DNA of 64,000 nt. Origin: Lichenibacterium ramalinae (lineage in GTDB: Bacteria; Pseudomonadota; Alphaproteobacteria; Rhizobiales; Beijerinckiaceae). How positions within the stretch are numbered: the first letter of the stretch is position 1; each line of letters begins with the position of its first letter. The notes under the pieces are model-generated. The model was not told the DNA's origin, did no database searches, and was given only the letters and a program-made list of their open reading frames with translations. The stretch is taken from contig NZ_QYBC01000019.1 of the NCBI RefSeq assembly GCF_004137085.1, forward strand, positions 1 to 64,000. The letters run 5' to 3'. Of the stretch, positions 48,703 to 58,152 are shown piece by piece. Position numbers and translations under genes: made by a program.

Positions 48703-48730
48703 CCTTCTCCCGCCGCCCGGCGGGAGAAGG
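48703..48730 (+). terminator. Intra-operon hairpin after pstS
   Basis: A 13-bp perfect stem: CCTTCTCCCGCCG (48703-48715) with CGGCGGGAGAAGG (48718-48730), starting 9 nt after the stop. It probably limits read-through to pstCAB or stabilises the pstS message. Confidence 0.75.
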
Positions 48731-48856
48731 CGTCGGCGCCCGGCGACGACGGGCGCGGGGATGTGCCACGCAGGCGCGTCCCCGCGTCCGACCAGGCTTC
48801 GCCTGACCACCTCCTCCCGCCCCGCGGGCGGAGGCCGCCCATCTCCAGGAGCCCCT

Positions 48857-49852
48857 ATGACCGACGTCGCGATGCGGGATCAGCCGGCACGCCGAACCAT
48901 GGATGCCGGCCGCGCGGCCGTCCTGTCGCGGTTCCGGACCTTCGACGCGGTCTTCGGCGGACTGACGCTCGCCGCCGCCGTCTTCGTGCTGGTGCTGCTC
49001 GGCAGCGTCATCGTCTCGCTGATCATCGGTTCCATGCCGGCCTTCAGGGCCTTCGGCCTGGGCTTCCTCACCTCCCAGGTGTGGAACCCGAACGACGACG
49101 TCTACGGCGCCCTCGGCGCCATCTACGGCACCATCGTCACCTCCGTCATCGCCATGGCGATCGCCATCCCGGTCGGCCTCGGCATCGCGGTGTTTCTCAG
49201 CGAGCTCTGCCCCTTCGCGCTGCGCAAGCCGATCGGCATGGCCATCGAGCTGCTGGCCGGCATCCCCAGCATCATCTACGGCATCTGGGGCCTGTTCATC
49301 TTCGCGCCCTTCGTGCAGTCCTACGTCGAGCCGCCGCTCATCGCCGTCCTGGGCCCCATCCCGGGCATCGGCGCCCTGTTCCAGGGCCCCCCCTACGGCA
49401 TCGGCGTGCTGACCGCCGGCATCATCCTGGGCATCATGGTGCTGCCCTTCATCTCCTCCGTGTCGCGCGACGTCTTCGCCACCGTGCCACCGGTGCTGAA
49501 GGAGGCCGGCTACGGCCTCGGCTGCACCACCTGGGAAGTGGTCAAGAACATCGTCATCCCGTTCTCCCGCACCGGCGTCATCGGCGGCGTCATGCTGGCG
49601 CTCGGCCGCGCGCTCGGCGAAACCATGGCGGTGACCTTCGTGATCGGCAACGCCCACAGGATCTCGGCCTCGGTCCTGTCGCCCGGCACCACCATCTCGG
49701 CCGCCATCGCCAACGAGTTCACCGAAGCGGTGGGCGACCTCTACACCTCGTCGCTGATCGCCCTCGGCCTGATCCTCTTCGTCATCACCTTCATCGTGCT
49801 GGCGATCGCCCGCTACATGCTGCTGCGCATCCAGCGCCGCGCCGGAGTCTGA
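48857..49852 (+). CDS. pstC: Phosphate ABC transporter permease PstC
   Basis: An inner-membrane protein of 331 residues with six helices. The motif [17 protein letters not shown] and the cluster [13 protein letters not shown] are typical. The coupling loop contains [25 protein letters not shown] lies before ATG 48857; the open frame upstream is not coding. It pairs with PstA. Confidence 0.95.
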   Translation: MTDVAMRDQPARRTMDAGRAAVLSRFRTFDAVFGGLTLAAAVFVLVLLGSVIVSLIIGSMPAFRAFGLGFLTSQVWNPNDDVYGALGAIYGTIVTSVIAMAIAIPVGLGIAVFLSELCPFALRKPIGMAIELLAGIPSIIYGIWGLFIFAPFVQSYVEPPLIAVLGPIPGIGALFQGPPYGIGVLTAGIILGIMVLPFISSVSRDVFATVPPVLKEAGYGLGCTTWEVVKNIVIPFSRTGVIGGVMLALGRALGETMAVTFVIGNAHRISASVLSPGTTISAAIANEFTEAVGDLYTSSLIALGLILFVITFIVLAIARYMLLRIQRRAGV

Positions 49853-49859
49853 AACCGCC

Positions 49860-50702
49860 ATGGCGACCTTCTCCAAGGCGCGGCGCGCCAACAACGCCGT
49901 CTTCCTCGGGCTCTCGGTCGGCGCCGCGGGGCTCGGCCTGCTGGCCCTGGTGTTCATCCTGGTGGCGCTGCTGTGGAACGGCCTCGCGGGGCTCAGGCCC
50001 TCGGTCTTCACCGAGATGACGCCCCCTCCGGGCGCGGCGGGCGGCCTGCTCAACGCCATCTACGGCTCGGTCGTGATGACGCTGCTGGGGCTCGCCATCG
50101 GGGCGCCGATCGGCCTGCTGGCCGGCACCTACATGGCCGAGCACGGCCGCTACTCGAAGCTGACCGTGGTGGTGCGCTTCCTCAACGACATCCTGCTGTC
50201 GGCGCCGTCCATCATCATCGGGCTCTTCGTCTACGAGGTGGTGGTGACGCGCATCGGCCACTTCTCGGGCATCGCCGGCGCGCTGGCCCTGGCCATCCTG
50301 GTCATCCCGGTCGTGGCCCGCACCACGGAGGACATGCTGCTGCTGGTGCCGAACCAGCTGCGCGAGGCCGCCAGCGCCATGGGCCTGCCGCGCTCCCACG
50401 TCGTGCTGAAGGTCGCCTACAGCGCAGCCCGCCCCGGCATCATCACGGGGCTGCTGCTCGCCTTCGCCCGCATCTCGGGCGAAACCGCGCCGCTGCTGTT
50501 CACGGCGCTGAACAACCAGTTCTGGAACGCCGACATCACCGGCCCCACGGCGAGCTTGCCGACCGTCATCTTCCAGTTCGCCCTCAGCCCCTACAAGGAC
50601 TGGCAGCAGCTGGCCTGGACGGGCGCCCTCATCATCACCGCCACCGTGCTGATCCTCAGCATCGCGGCCCGCTCGCTCGGCTCCACGAGGACCGCCAAAT
50701 GA
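49860..50702 (+). CDS. pstA: Phosphate ABC transporter permease PstA
   Basis: A permease of 280 residues with six helices. [28 protein letters not shown] and the coupling loop [19 protein letters not shown] are PstA-type. It starts 7 nt after pstC. Its stop overlaps the pstB start (ATGA). Confidence 0.95.
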   Translation: MATFSKARRANNAVFLGLSVGAAGLGLLALVFILVALLWNGLAGLRPSVFTEMTPPPGAAGGLLNAIYGSVVMTLLGLAIGAPIGLLAGTYMAEHGRYSKLTVVVRFLNDILLSAPSIIIGLFVYEVVVTRIGHFSGIAGALALAILVIPVVARTTEDMLLLVPNQLREAASAMGLPRSHVVLKVAYSAARPGIITGLLLAFARISGETAPLLFTALNNQFWNADITGPTASLPTVIFQFALSPYKDWQQLAWTGALIITATVLILSIAARSLGSTRTAK

Positions 50703-51535
50703 CCACCGTCGCAGACGCCCTCACCGGCGCAGACGCCTCCACCGCGGCCGAGCCGGCGCCCGAGCGCGCCGGACGCCCCGCCCTGAACAAGGTCTCGGTG
50801 CGCGACCTCAAGTTCTTCTACGGCGACACGCTGGCCATCAAGGGCGTGTCGCTCAACCTCGAGGCCAACCGCGTCACCGCCTTCATCGGCCCTTCGGGCT
50901 GCGGCAAGTCCACGCTGCTGCGCGTGCTGAACCGCATGTACGACCTTTACCCGCGACAGCGGGCGGAGGGCGAGGTCCTGCTCGACGGCCAGAACATCCT
51001 CGACCCCGCCATGGACCTCAATCTGCTGCGCGCCCGCATCGGCATGGTGTTCCAGAAGCCGACGCCCTTCCCGATGTCCATCTACGAGAACATCGCCTTC
51101 GGCATCCGCCTCTACGAGAAGCTGCCGAAATCGGAGCTCGACGGCCGCGTCGAGAAGGCCCTGCAGGGTGCCGCCCTGTGGAACGAGGTGAAGGACAAGC
51201 TGTCGGCGAGCGGCCTCAGCCTGTCGGGCGGCCAGCAGCAGCGCCTGTGCATCGCCCGCACGGTGGCGCTGAAGCCGGACGTGATCCTGCTCGACGAGCC
51301 CTGCTCGGCGCTCGACCCGATCTCGACGGCCCGCGTCGAGGAACTCATCGACGAGCTCAAGGGTCAATACACGATCGCCATCGTGACCCACAACATGCAG
51401 CAGGCGGCCCGCTGCTCCGACTACACGGCCTTCATGTACCTCGGCGAGCTGATCGAGTTCGGCGATACGCAGCGCATGTTCACCTCGCCCACGCAGAAGC
51501 AGACGCAGCAATACATCACCGGCCGGTTCGGCTGA
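50699..51535 (+). CDS. pstB: Phosphate ABC transporter ATP-binding protein
   Basis: An ATPase of 278 residues. Walker [10 protein letters not shown], signature LSGGQQQRL, Walker [13 protein letters not shown] and the switch region VTHNMQQA are complete. The first 35 residues are a non-conserved Ala-rich lead. Start and upstream stop overlap by 4 nt. Confidence 0.96.
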   Translation: MTTVADALTGADASTAAEPAPERAGRPALNKVSVRDLKFFYGDTLAIKGVSLNLEANRVTAFIGPSGCGKSTLLRVLNRMYDLYPRQRAEGEVLLDGQNILDPAMDLNLLRARIGMVFQKPTPFPMSIYENIAFGIRLYEKLPKSELDGRVEKALQGAALWNEVKDKLSASGLSLSGGQQQRLCIARTVALKPDVILLDEPCSALDPISTARVEELIDELKGQYTIAIVTHNMQQAARCSDYTAFMYLGELIEFGDTQRMFTSPTQKQTQQYITGRFG

Positions 51536-51560
51536 TCGAGCTTCGGGAAAGGATCGCGCC

Positions 51561-52286
51561 ATGGCCGACCATATCGTCACCGCCTACGACACCGAACTCC
51601 AGACGCTCGGCCGCAAGATCGCCGAGATGGGCGGCATCGCCGAGAAGATGCTGTCCGACGCCATGGATGCGCTCGTGGCGCTCGACGTCGACCTCGCCCA
51701 GGCGGTCGTCGCCAGCGACCCGCGCCTGGACGTGCTCCAGCGCGACATCGAGTCCGCCTCCATCATGACGATCGCGCGCCGCCAGCCCATGGCGGTCGAC
51801 CTGCGCGAGATCGTGGCGGCCATCCGGGTCTCGGGCGACCTCGAGCGCGTCGGCGACCTCGCCAAGAACATCGCCAAGCGGGCCGTCAAGATCGCGACCG
51901 AGCCGCGGGTGCCCCGCGCCGTGATCGGCCTGAAGCACATGAACGAGCTGGCCGCCAACCAGCTGAAGGACGTGCTCGACGCCTATGCGGAGCGCGACGT
52001 CGAGCGGGCGCAGGCGGTTTGGACGCGCGACAGCGAACTCGACGCGCTGGAAGATTCCATCTTCCGCGACCTCCTCACCTTCATGATGGAGGACCCGCGC
52101 AACATCTCCTTCTGCACCCACCTGCTCTTCTGCTCGAAGAACATCGAGCGCGTCGGCGACCACGCCACCAACATCGCCGAGACCGTCTTCTACCTCGCCA
52201 CCGGCGACACCCTGCCGCTCGATCGGCCCAAGCTGCGCTCCGGCGGCAGCCTGGTGCCGACGCCCGAGGCGCAGGACGAGCCCTGA
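51561..52286 (+). CDS. phoU: Phosphate transport system regulator PhoU
   Basis: A protein of 241 residues made of two three-helix bundles. Metal-binding E/D-rich motifs are seen in LERVGDLAKNIA and IERVGDHATNIAE. PhoU links PstB to PhoR and damps the Pho response. It lies 25 nt after pstB. Confidence 0.95.
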   Translation: MADHIVTAYDTELQTLGRKIAEMGGIAEKMLSDAMDALVALDVDLAQAVVASDPRLDVLQRDIESASIMTIARRQPMAVDLREIVAAIRVSGDLERVGDLAKNIAKRAVKIATEPRVPRAVIGLKHMNELAANQLKDVLDAYAERDVERAQAVWTRDSELDALEDSIFRDLLTFMMEDPRNISFCTHLLFCSKNIERVGDHATNIAETVFYLATGDTLPLDRPKLRSGGSLVPTPEAQDEP

Positions 52287-52309
52287 TCGCCGGCCCGGGA
52301 GCCCCATCC

Positions 52310-53050
52310 GTGAACGTTGTCCGCAGCGCCCCAAAGTCCGCGAACGGCGGCACCGCGCCCTCTATCCTGGTGGTGGAGGACGAGCAGGCCCTCGGCCTGC
52401 TGCTCTCCTACAACCTCGAAGCCGAGGGGTTCACCGTCGAGCGGGTGGAGCGCGGCGACGAGGCCGAGGTCCGGCTGGCGGAGATCCCCCCCGACCTCGT
52501 CATCCTCGACTGGATGCTGCCGGGCGTCTCGGGCCTCGAGATCTGCCGCCGGCTCCGCGCCCGCGAATCGACCCGCACCCTGCCGGTCATCATGCTGACG
52601 GCGCGGGGCGAGGAGGCGGAGCGCGTCCGCGGCCTCTCGGTCGGGGCGGACGACTACGTGGTCAAGCCCTTCTCGGTGCCGGAACTGATGGCCCGGGTGC
52701 GCTCGCTCCTGCGCCGCTCGCGGCCCGAGCGCGTCGCGAACCGCCTCTCGGCCGGCGACCTCGACCTCGACCGCGAAACGCGCCGGGTGCGCCGCGGCAC
52801 CCGGGACATCCACCTCGGGCCGACGGAGTTCCGGCTCCTCGACTACCTGATGGAACGGCCCGGCCGGGTCTTCTCGCGCTCGCAACTGCTCGACGGCGTC
52901 TGGGGCCAATCGGTCGAGATCGACGAGCGCACCGTCGACGTCCACGTCGGCCGGCTGCGCAAGTCCCTGTCGCGCGGCCGCGAGCGCGACCCGATCCGCA
53001 CCGTGCGGGGCGCCGGCTACAGCTTCGACGAGACCTTCGGCCGGACCTGA
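52310..53050 (+). CDS. phoB: Phosphate regulon response regulator PhoB
   Basis: A protein of 246 residues from GTG 52310, which follows GGGAG. The receiver carries Asp67 in LVILDWMLPG, Thr in IMLTARGEE and Lys in YVVKPFS. The C-terminal winged helix of OmpR type includes LGPTEFRLLDYLMERPG and RTVDVHVGRLRK. It is about 18 residues longer at the N-terminus than E. coli PhoB. Likely activates its own block. Confidence 0.95.
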   Translation: MNVVRSAPKSANGGTAPSILVVEDEQALGLLLSYNLEAEGFTVERVERGDEAEVRLAEIPPDLVILDWMLPGVSGLEICRRLRARESTRTLPVIMLTARGEEAERVRGLSVGADDYVVKPFSVPELMARVRSLLRRSRPERVANRLSAGDLDLDRETRRVRRGTRDIHLGPTEFRLLDYLMERPGRVFSRSQLLDGVWGQSVEIDERTVDVHVGRLRKSLSRGRERDPIRTVRGAGYSFDETFGRT

Positions 53051-53099
53051 GCGGCGGGACCCGCCGTCACCGCGGCGGGAGCCGCCGTCACCGCGGCGG
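53051..53099. terminator. Tandem-repeat hairpins between convergent phoB and holA
   Basis: Two identical 18-bp units, CCGCCGTCACCGCGGCGG, at 53061-53078 and 53082-53099, each self-complementary at its ends (CCGCCG/CGGCGG). A further CGGCGG/CCGCCG pair precedes them at 53052. They fill the gap between converging stops and may end both transcripts. Confidence 0.55.
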
Positions 53100-53102
53100 C
53101 GG

Positions 53103-54122
53103 TCAGTTGCGCCCGCCGCGGGGCCGGGCCGACAGCGCCACGGTCCAGAGCGCGCGGGTCGCGTGGTCGACGGCGAGGCGCGGCTCGCGACGCACGAGGG
53201 CGATGCCCTCGCCGAGGCGCACGATGGTGCGGGCCAGCGCGTCGACGCCGAGCGTGGCGAGCTGCCGGTCGATCGCCACCTTGCGCCGGGGCGGCAGGCC
53301 GAAGCGGAAGGGCGAATCGCCGCCCGGGCCCGCCAGCTTGGCGCGGTGCAGCGCCACGGCGTGGCGCAGGGCGGCGCCGAGCAGCAGGCCGGCCTCGACG
53401 GGGCCGAGGTGCAGCTTGTTCAGGGCGGCGTCGAGCCCCGCCATGTCGCCGCCGAAAGCCGCGTCGAGCGCGTCGTCGTTGGCCTGCACCGAGGCATCGG
53501 CCACGGCGGCGATGACGTGGTCCGCCGTGATGGCCTTGGCGCCGTGGGCGTAGAGCAGCAGCTTGGCGATCTCGGACCGGCTGGCGAGGCGGTCCGAGCC
53601 GAGCAGCGACACCAGCAGGTCGCGCGCGTCCCCGTCGATCCCCAATCCCGCGCCCGCCGCCTCCGCCTCGACGAGGCGGGCGAGGTCCTGATCGCTGTCG
53701 GGGTAGCATTCGATGGCGGCCGCCGTGCGGCTACGCTCGACGGCCTTGCGCAGCGCGGAGTCCTTCTTCAGCGTGCCGGCCGACACCACGATCGGGCAGG
53801 CCCCGTCGAGGGTCAGGGCGAGTTCGACCGCCGGCTCGACCTTCTTGGCCGCGGTCCCGTCCACCAGGACGGCACGACGTCCCCCGAACAGCGGCACCGT
53901 CTGGGCCTCGTCGGCGAGGCGCGCGGCGTCGCCTCCGAGGTCCTCGCCGGACAGGCGGACGAGCTGGAACGGATCATGGGGATCGTCGACGAGACCCTTG
54001 ACGATGCGCCGGACGCGCTCGCTGACCAGGCCGACGTCGGGGCCGTGCACGAGGAAGACCGTGTAGCTGCCGACGTCGCGCGCCAGGAACCGTTCCGCCT
54101 CGTGATTCTTGATCGCCACCAT
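53103..54122 (-). CDS. holA: DNA polymerase III delta subunit
   Basis: HolA opens the beta clamp in the clamp-loader complex. The 339-residue protein shows YTVFLVHGPDVGLVSERVRRIV at the start, LFGGRRAVLVDG, a central AAA-type part with SEIAKLLLYA, and the helical C-terminal collar with AALRHAVALHR. The lptE gene that usually precedes holA is not here; a GGDEF gene lies upstream instead. Confidence 0.9.
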   Translation of the reverse strand: MVAIKNHEAERFLARDVGSYTVFLVHGPDVGLVSERVRRIVKGLVDDPHDPFQLVRLSGEDLGGDAARLADEAQTVPLFGGRRAVLVDGTAAKKVEPAVELALTLDGACPIVVSAGTLKKDSALRKAVERSRTAAAIECYPDSDQDLARLVEAEAAGAGLGIDGDARDLLVSLLGSDRLASRSEIAKLLLYAHGAKAITADHVIAAVADASVQANDDALDAAFGGDMAGLDAALNKLHLGPVEAGLLLGAALRHAVALHRAKLAGPGGDSPFRFGLPPRRKVAIDRQLATLGVDALARTIVRLGEGIALVRREPRLAVDHATRALWTVALSARPRGGRN

Positions 54123-54212
54123 GGGTGCTTCATATGCGGATCGCGGGCCGGGTGGAACGCCGGATCGGCGGTCGCCGCCCCGCCGGCCGGTTTCATCGGA
54201 GCGGGCGCGGCG

Positions 54213-56678
54213 TCACGCCGCCACCGGGCCGGCCTCCGTCCCGGCCTCCGAGCCGCTGTCGGCGGCGGCGCGGTCGAGCCCCAGGCGCCGCCGCTCGAGG
54301 TCCTCGACGGCGAGCCGGGCGAGGTCGACCAGCAGGGCGCGCTGATGCGCGTCGAGCGCCGCGCGGGCCTCCGTGTCGACGACGCAGAGCGCGCCGAGCC
54401 TGCGCCCTTCGAGCGGGCTGACGAGTGGCGCCCCGGCGTAGAAGCCCACGCCGTCGCGCGTCAGCGCATTCTCGGTGAAGCGAAGGTCTGCCCGCGTGTC
54501 GGGCACCACCAGGGGATCGTCGCCCTGGATCGTATGGGCGCAGTAGGTGTCGTCGCGCGGGAACCTGCGCATCTCGACGCCGTGGCAGCCGGCCAGCGTC
54601 ACCTCCTCCCGGCCCACGAGCGAGACGAAGCCGACCGGCGCCCCGAGCAGGCGCGCCGCGATCTCGGCGATGGCGTCGAGCCGGGGGGAGCGCGCGGTGG
54701 CGCCCCCGGCGTCGTAATGCGCCAGGACGGCGAGGCGCCGCTCCTCGTCGGGAGGCAGCGGGAGAACGGGCAGGACGGCGCCGTGAGCGACGACGCGGTC
54801 GCGCCCGGTGCGCTTGGCCTCGTAGAGCCGGGCATCGGCCAACGATACCAGGGCGGCGGCATCCGCCGGCGCGCCGTCGCCGGCGTCCAGCGTCGCGCAT
54901 CCGAGGCTCACCGTGACGACGCCGCCGCAGGCGGCATTGCCGGGGTGCGGGCGCTTCAAGGCCGCGACGGCGGCGCGGCACCGCTCGGCGACCCGGAGCG
55001 ACCCGGCCGCGTCGGTACCGGGCAGCAGCACCGCCACCTCCTCGCCGCCGTAGCGGGCCACGAGGTCGCTCGGGCGCCGCACGACGGTGAGCAGGGCATC
55101 GGCGACGGCGCGCAGGCAGGCATCGCCTTCGGGATGTCCGAACGCGTCGTTGTAGAGCTTGAAGCGGTCGACATCGAGCATCAGCAGGGACAGCGGCGTG
55201 CCGTCGCGGGCGGCCCGGCCCGCCTCTTCCGCCAGGGCGGCATCGAAGCGGCGTCGGTTGGCGAGCCCCGTCAGGGCGTCGCTGCTGGCGACGGCGGCGA
55301 GTTCGGCGTTGAGCGCGGCCAGGCGTTCCTCGGCGGCCTTGCGCTGCGTGACGTCGCGCAGCAGGACGATGAAGCCGCCGTCGCCCGGCACCGAATTGTA
55401 GCGGCCCTCCATCCAGAGGTAATGGCCGTCCCGGTGCCGCAGGCGGTAGGTGGCCTCGGCGCTGCCCCCCGTCTCCTGGGCGGCCGCGATCACGTTCAGC
55501 ACCGACGACCAGTCGTCGGGATGGATGATGCCGCGCGGCGTCGAGCCGACGAGGTCCTCGGGCGCGTAGCCCAGCACGGCGCGGACCGCCGGCGACACGT
55601 ATGACCGGCGCAGCGCGCGGTCGAGCCGCATGATGATGTCGAGGGCGTGGTCGGCGAGGAGCCGATATTGGTCCTCGCTGGCCGACGAGTCCCGCTCGGC
55701 CGCGGCCGTGCGGCGGATCTGCCGCGACAGGGCGAACCCCAGCATCGCGGCGGCCGCGCAGAGCGTCGTCAGCGCCACCGCCAGCGCCATGGCCTTGGCG
55801 CGCCAGGGCGCGAAGACGTCGTCCTCCGCCAAAGCGACGCTGAGCACCAGCGGCAGGTCGCCGACCGTCCCGAAGTCGTAGATCCGCCGCACGCCGTCGT
55901 TGGCGGCCGTGCCGGTGAACAATGCGGATCCGCCGGCGATGTAGGCCCGGAAGTTGGGGCTCGCCGCGAAGCTCCGCCCGAAGCAGGAGGTCGCGGACGG
56001 CATGCGCATCAGGCAGATCCCGTCCCGCCGCACGAGCGTGATGGCGCCGTGTGGCCCGATGTCGGCCTTCGAGAACAGGTCGCGGAAATAGGACAGCCGG
56101 ATGGTGCCGGCCACGATCCCGGCGAAGGACCCGTCGGGGGTGTGGAGCCGGCGGCTGAGCCCGACCACCTCCTCGCCCTCGGACCCGCGCCGAAACGGCG
56201 CGCCGACGAAGAGGCCGCGGTCCGCGGCGTCGCGCTGGGCCACGAAGAAGTCGCGCCCGGCGACGTCGGTCCCGACGGCGGCGGGGAGCGAACTGCGCAA
56301 GACCTTGCCGGTGGCGTCGACCACCAGCAGCGCCCCGAGGTCGCGGCCCAGGGCCGACCTGTCGTAGAGCACCATGTCCTGCAGGCGCGGGCTGAGCCGT
56401 GGCAGTTCCGGTTCGGCGACCCCGTCCGCCACCGCCTGCATGGAAAGGTCGTAGGTTTCGAGGCTCCGGGCGATGTCCTGCGACAGGGCCTTCCGCAGGT
56501 TGCCCTCGCCCGTGATGGCGCGGTCCCACGTGTCCTGCCGGATGTCGTTGAGCATGGCGACGGACGCGGCGCAGAACCCCGCCACCACGAGCCCGATGGT
56601 CGGGATGACCAGCCGGCTCGGGTCTCGATGGCCCTTGCGGGCACGCGGTTCGGCGGCTGCGGACATGGCATCTCTCAA
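54213..56678 (-). CDS. Membrane sensor diguanylate cyclase: Cache, PAS, GGDEF, GAF
   Basis: The protein has 821 residues. A first helix (about 24-44) and a second (about 305-327) enclose a periplasmic Cache-like sensor domain with GRDFFVAQRDA and YFRDLFS. A PAS domain (about 345-460) is followed by GGDEF, with DALTGLANRRRFD, DVDRFKLYND and the active site GGEEV (544-548). RPSD at 535-538 is an intact inhibitory I-site. Residues about 655-805 form a C-terminal GAF domain with CAHTI and GFYAGAPLVSP. It should make cyclic di-GMP under product feedback. The ligand is unknown. Confidence 0.9.
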   Translation of the reverse strand: MRDAMSAAAEPRARKGHRDPSRLVIPTIGLVVAGFCAASVAMLNDIRQDTWDRAITGEGNLRKALSQDIARSLETYDLSMQAVADGVAEPELPRLSPRLQDMVLYDRSALGRDLGALLVVDATGKVLRSSLPAAVGTDVAGRDFFVAQRDAADRGLFVGAPFRRGSEGEEVVGLSRRLHTPDGSFAGIVAGTIRLSYFRDLFSKADIGPHGAITLVRRDGICLMRMPSATSCFGRSFAASPNFRAYIAGGSALFTGTAANDGVRRIYDFGTVGDLPLVLSVALAEDDVFAPWRAKAMALAVALTTLCAAAAMLGFALSRQIRRTAAAERDSSASEDQYRLLADHALDIIMRLDRALRRSYVSPAVRAVLGYAPEDLVGSTPRGIIHPDDWSSVLNVIAAAQETGGSAEATYRLRHRDGHYLWMEGRYNSVPGDGGFIVLLRDVTQRKAAEERLAALNAELAAVASSDALTGLANRRRFDAALAEEAGRAARDGTPLSLLMLDVDRFKLYNDAFGHPEGDACLRAVADALLTVVRRPSDLVARYGGEEVAVLLPGTDAAGSLRVAERCRAAVAALKRPHPGNAACGGVVTVSLGCATLDAGDGAPADAAALVSLADARLYEAKRTGRDRVVAHGAVLPVLPLPPDEERRLAVLAHYDAGGATARSPRLDAIAEIAARLLGAPVGFVSLVGREEVTLAGCHGVEMRRFPRDDTYCAHTIQGDDPLVVPDTRADLRFTENALTRDGVGFYAGAPLVSPLEGRRLGALCVVDTEARAALDAHQRALLVDLARLAVEDLERRRLGLDRAAADSGSEAGTEAGPVAA

Positions 56679-56867
56679 GTCTTGATCGAACCTGGGAGCG
56701 CCGTCCCTTACACGGCGTTAATGGCGCCGAGGGGTATACCGCAACGGAAACCGCCATTCTTCCATCGTGAATGCTTCGGCGGGCGAACCGATCCTCGCTT
56801 TGCGACGCCTGGGCGCATCTGCCCGCCGAGAGGCACCGTCGAATGTTTGCGCCGAATGCGCGCCCCC

Positions 56868-57398
56868 TCACCCGCCGGCATGCAGGGCGAGGAAAAGCCC
56901 CGCCCCGGCCAGCAGGAGCAGCAGCGGGTTGACCCGCGTCGCCATCAGCAGCGCCGTCGAGGCGAGGGCGATGGCCTGGGCCGGCCAGCCCCCGTCGAGC
57001 GACCCGAGCAGCACGTAGACCGAGGCCAGGATCATGCCGGCCGCCACGGGCCGCAGCCCGCCCTCGAGCGCGCGTTGCCAGAGCGCGCCCTCGTGGCGCG
57101 ACCACAGGACCGCGACGCCGTAGACCAGCACGACCGTCGGGCCGAAGATGCCGAGCGTGGCGGCGAGGGCGCCCCAGGCGCCCGCAACCTGCCAGCCGAT
57201 CAGCGTGGCCAGCAGCGACCCCGGCCCCGGGGCCATGCGGGAGATCGCGAAGGCGTTGAGGAACTGCGGCGCCGTCATCCAGTGATGCTGGTCCACCACC
57301 TGCCGCTGGATGGCGGCGATGACGGTCTGGCCGCCCCCCACCGTGACCAGCGAGAGCGGGGCGAAGACGCCGAGGAGGCCGAGGACGGGGCGTGCCAC
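56868..57398 (-). CDS. Chromate transporter ChrA, C-terminal-type short subunit
   Basis: The protein has 176 residues from GTG 57398, five nucleotides after the stop of the companion gene and in another frame. It has about five helices. TVGGGQTVIAAIQRQVVD and SRMAPGPGSLLATLIGW are the conserved half-ChrA motifs. With the upstream gene it makes a two-gene (short-chain) chromate transporter; such pairs form heterodimers. Confidence 0.85.
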   Translation of the reverse strand: MARPVLGLLGVFAPLSLVTVGGGQTVIAAIQRQVVDQHHWMTAPQFLNAFAISRMAPGPGSLLATLIGWQVAGAWGALAATLGIFGPTVVLVYGVAVLWSRHEGALWQRALEGGLRPVAAGMILASVYVLLGSLDGGWPAQAIALASTALLMATRVNPLLLLLAGAGLFLALHAGG

Positions 57399-57403
57399 CG
57401 CGG

Positions 57404-57970
57404 TCAGGCCCGCCGCAGCCGGACGTATTCCAGCGCGATGCTGCCCAGCCCCGCCACCGCCACGACCGCCACCAGGGGCAGGTGCAGCGGGCCGATCGCC
57501 ACGAAGGTCGCCGCCATGATGGCGAGCGGCCGCCAGCGCCGCTTGACCCGCAGCGCCGTGGTGATCCCCATGGACAGGCTGAGCCCGATGGCGGCGGCCG
57601 CGGCGCCGTCGAGCGTCCAATGAGTGGCCGGGAAGCGCTGCAGCGCCGTGAACACGGCACTGAGCCCGACGATGAAGATGGCGGGCGGCACCACGATGCC
57701 GGCCAGCCCCGCCGCGGCGCCCCGGAAGCCGAGCAGCCGATGGCCGATCCAGATCGCCATGTTGGTGACGTTGACGCCGGGCAGGGCCTGGGCGAGCGAC
57801 AGCCCGTTCAAGAACTCCTCCTCGGTGATCCAGGCGCGGTCGCGGACGAATTCCCGCAGCAGCCAGCCGCTGAGCCCGCCCCCGAAGCTGGTCAGGCCGA
57901 TGCGGGCGAAGATGCCGAAGAGCTGCAGGGCCGTCGGCCGCGCGTCCACGGGGGAGGATGGGGCAGGCAT
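57404..57970 (-). CDS. Chromate transporter ChrA, N-terminal-type short subunit
   Basis: The protein has 188 residues from ATG 57970, with about five helices. TSFGGGLSGWLLREFVRD and LSLAQALPGVNVTNMAIWIG are typical of the N-terminal half of ChrA. Together with the next gene it should export chromate or another oxyanion. The longer frame upstream is arginine-rich and not coding. Confidence 0.87.
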   Translation of the reverse strand: MPAPSSPVDARPTALQLFGIFARIGLTSFGGGLSGWLLREFVRDRAWITEEEFLNGLSLAQALPGVNVTNMAIWIGHRLLGFRGAAAGLAGIVVPPAIFIVGLSAVFTALQRFPATHWTLDGAAAAAIGLSLSMGITTALRVKRRWRPLAIMAATFVAIGPLHLPLVAVVAVAGLGSIALEYVRLRRA

Positions 57971-58152
57971 GGCGACGCTCCGGCCACGGGTCGGCCCTGA
58001 CCTACAGCCTCGCCGCCCTTTCACCAACCCGCGCCCCCCGGCCCGCCCCCACGACGCCGCCCCCACGGCACGCGACGCCACGCCCGTCCTGACAAAGGCG
58101 TCGGGCCGCGCTATGGCTCACGCCATCCGATCACCTTTCGAGGACACCGCCG

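Noticed and set aside
53061-53099. CRISPR-like or regulatory direct repeat
   Set aside because: Only two full units with a 3-nt spacer; better explained as terminator hairpins.
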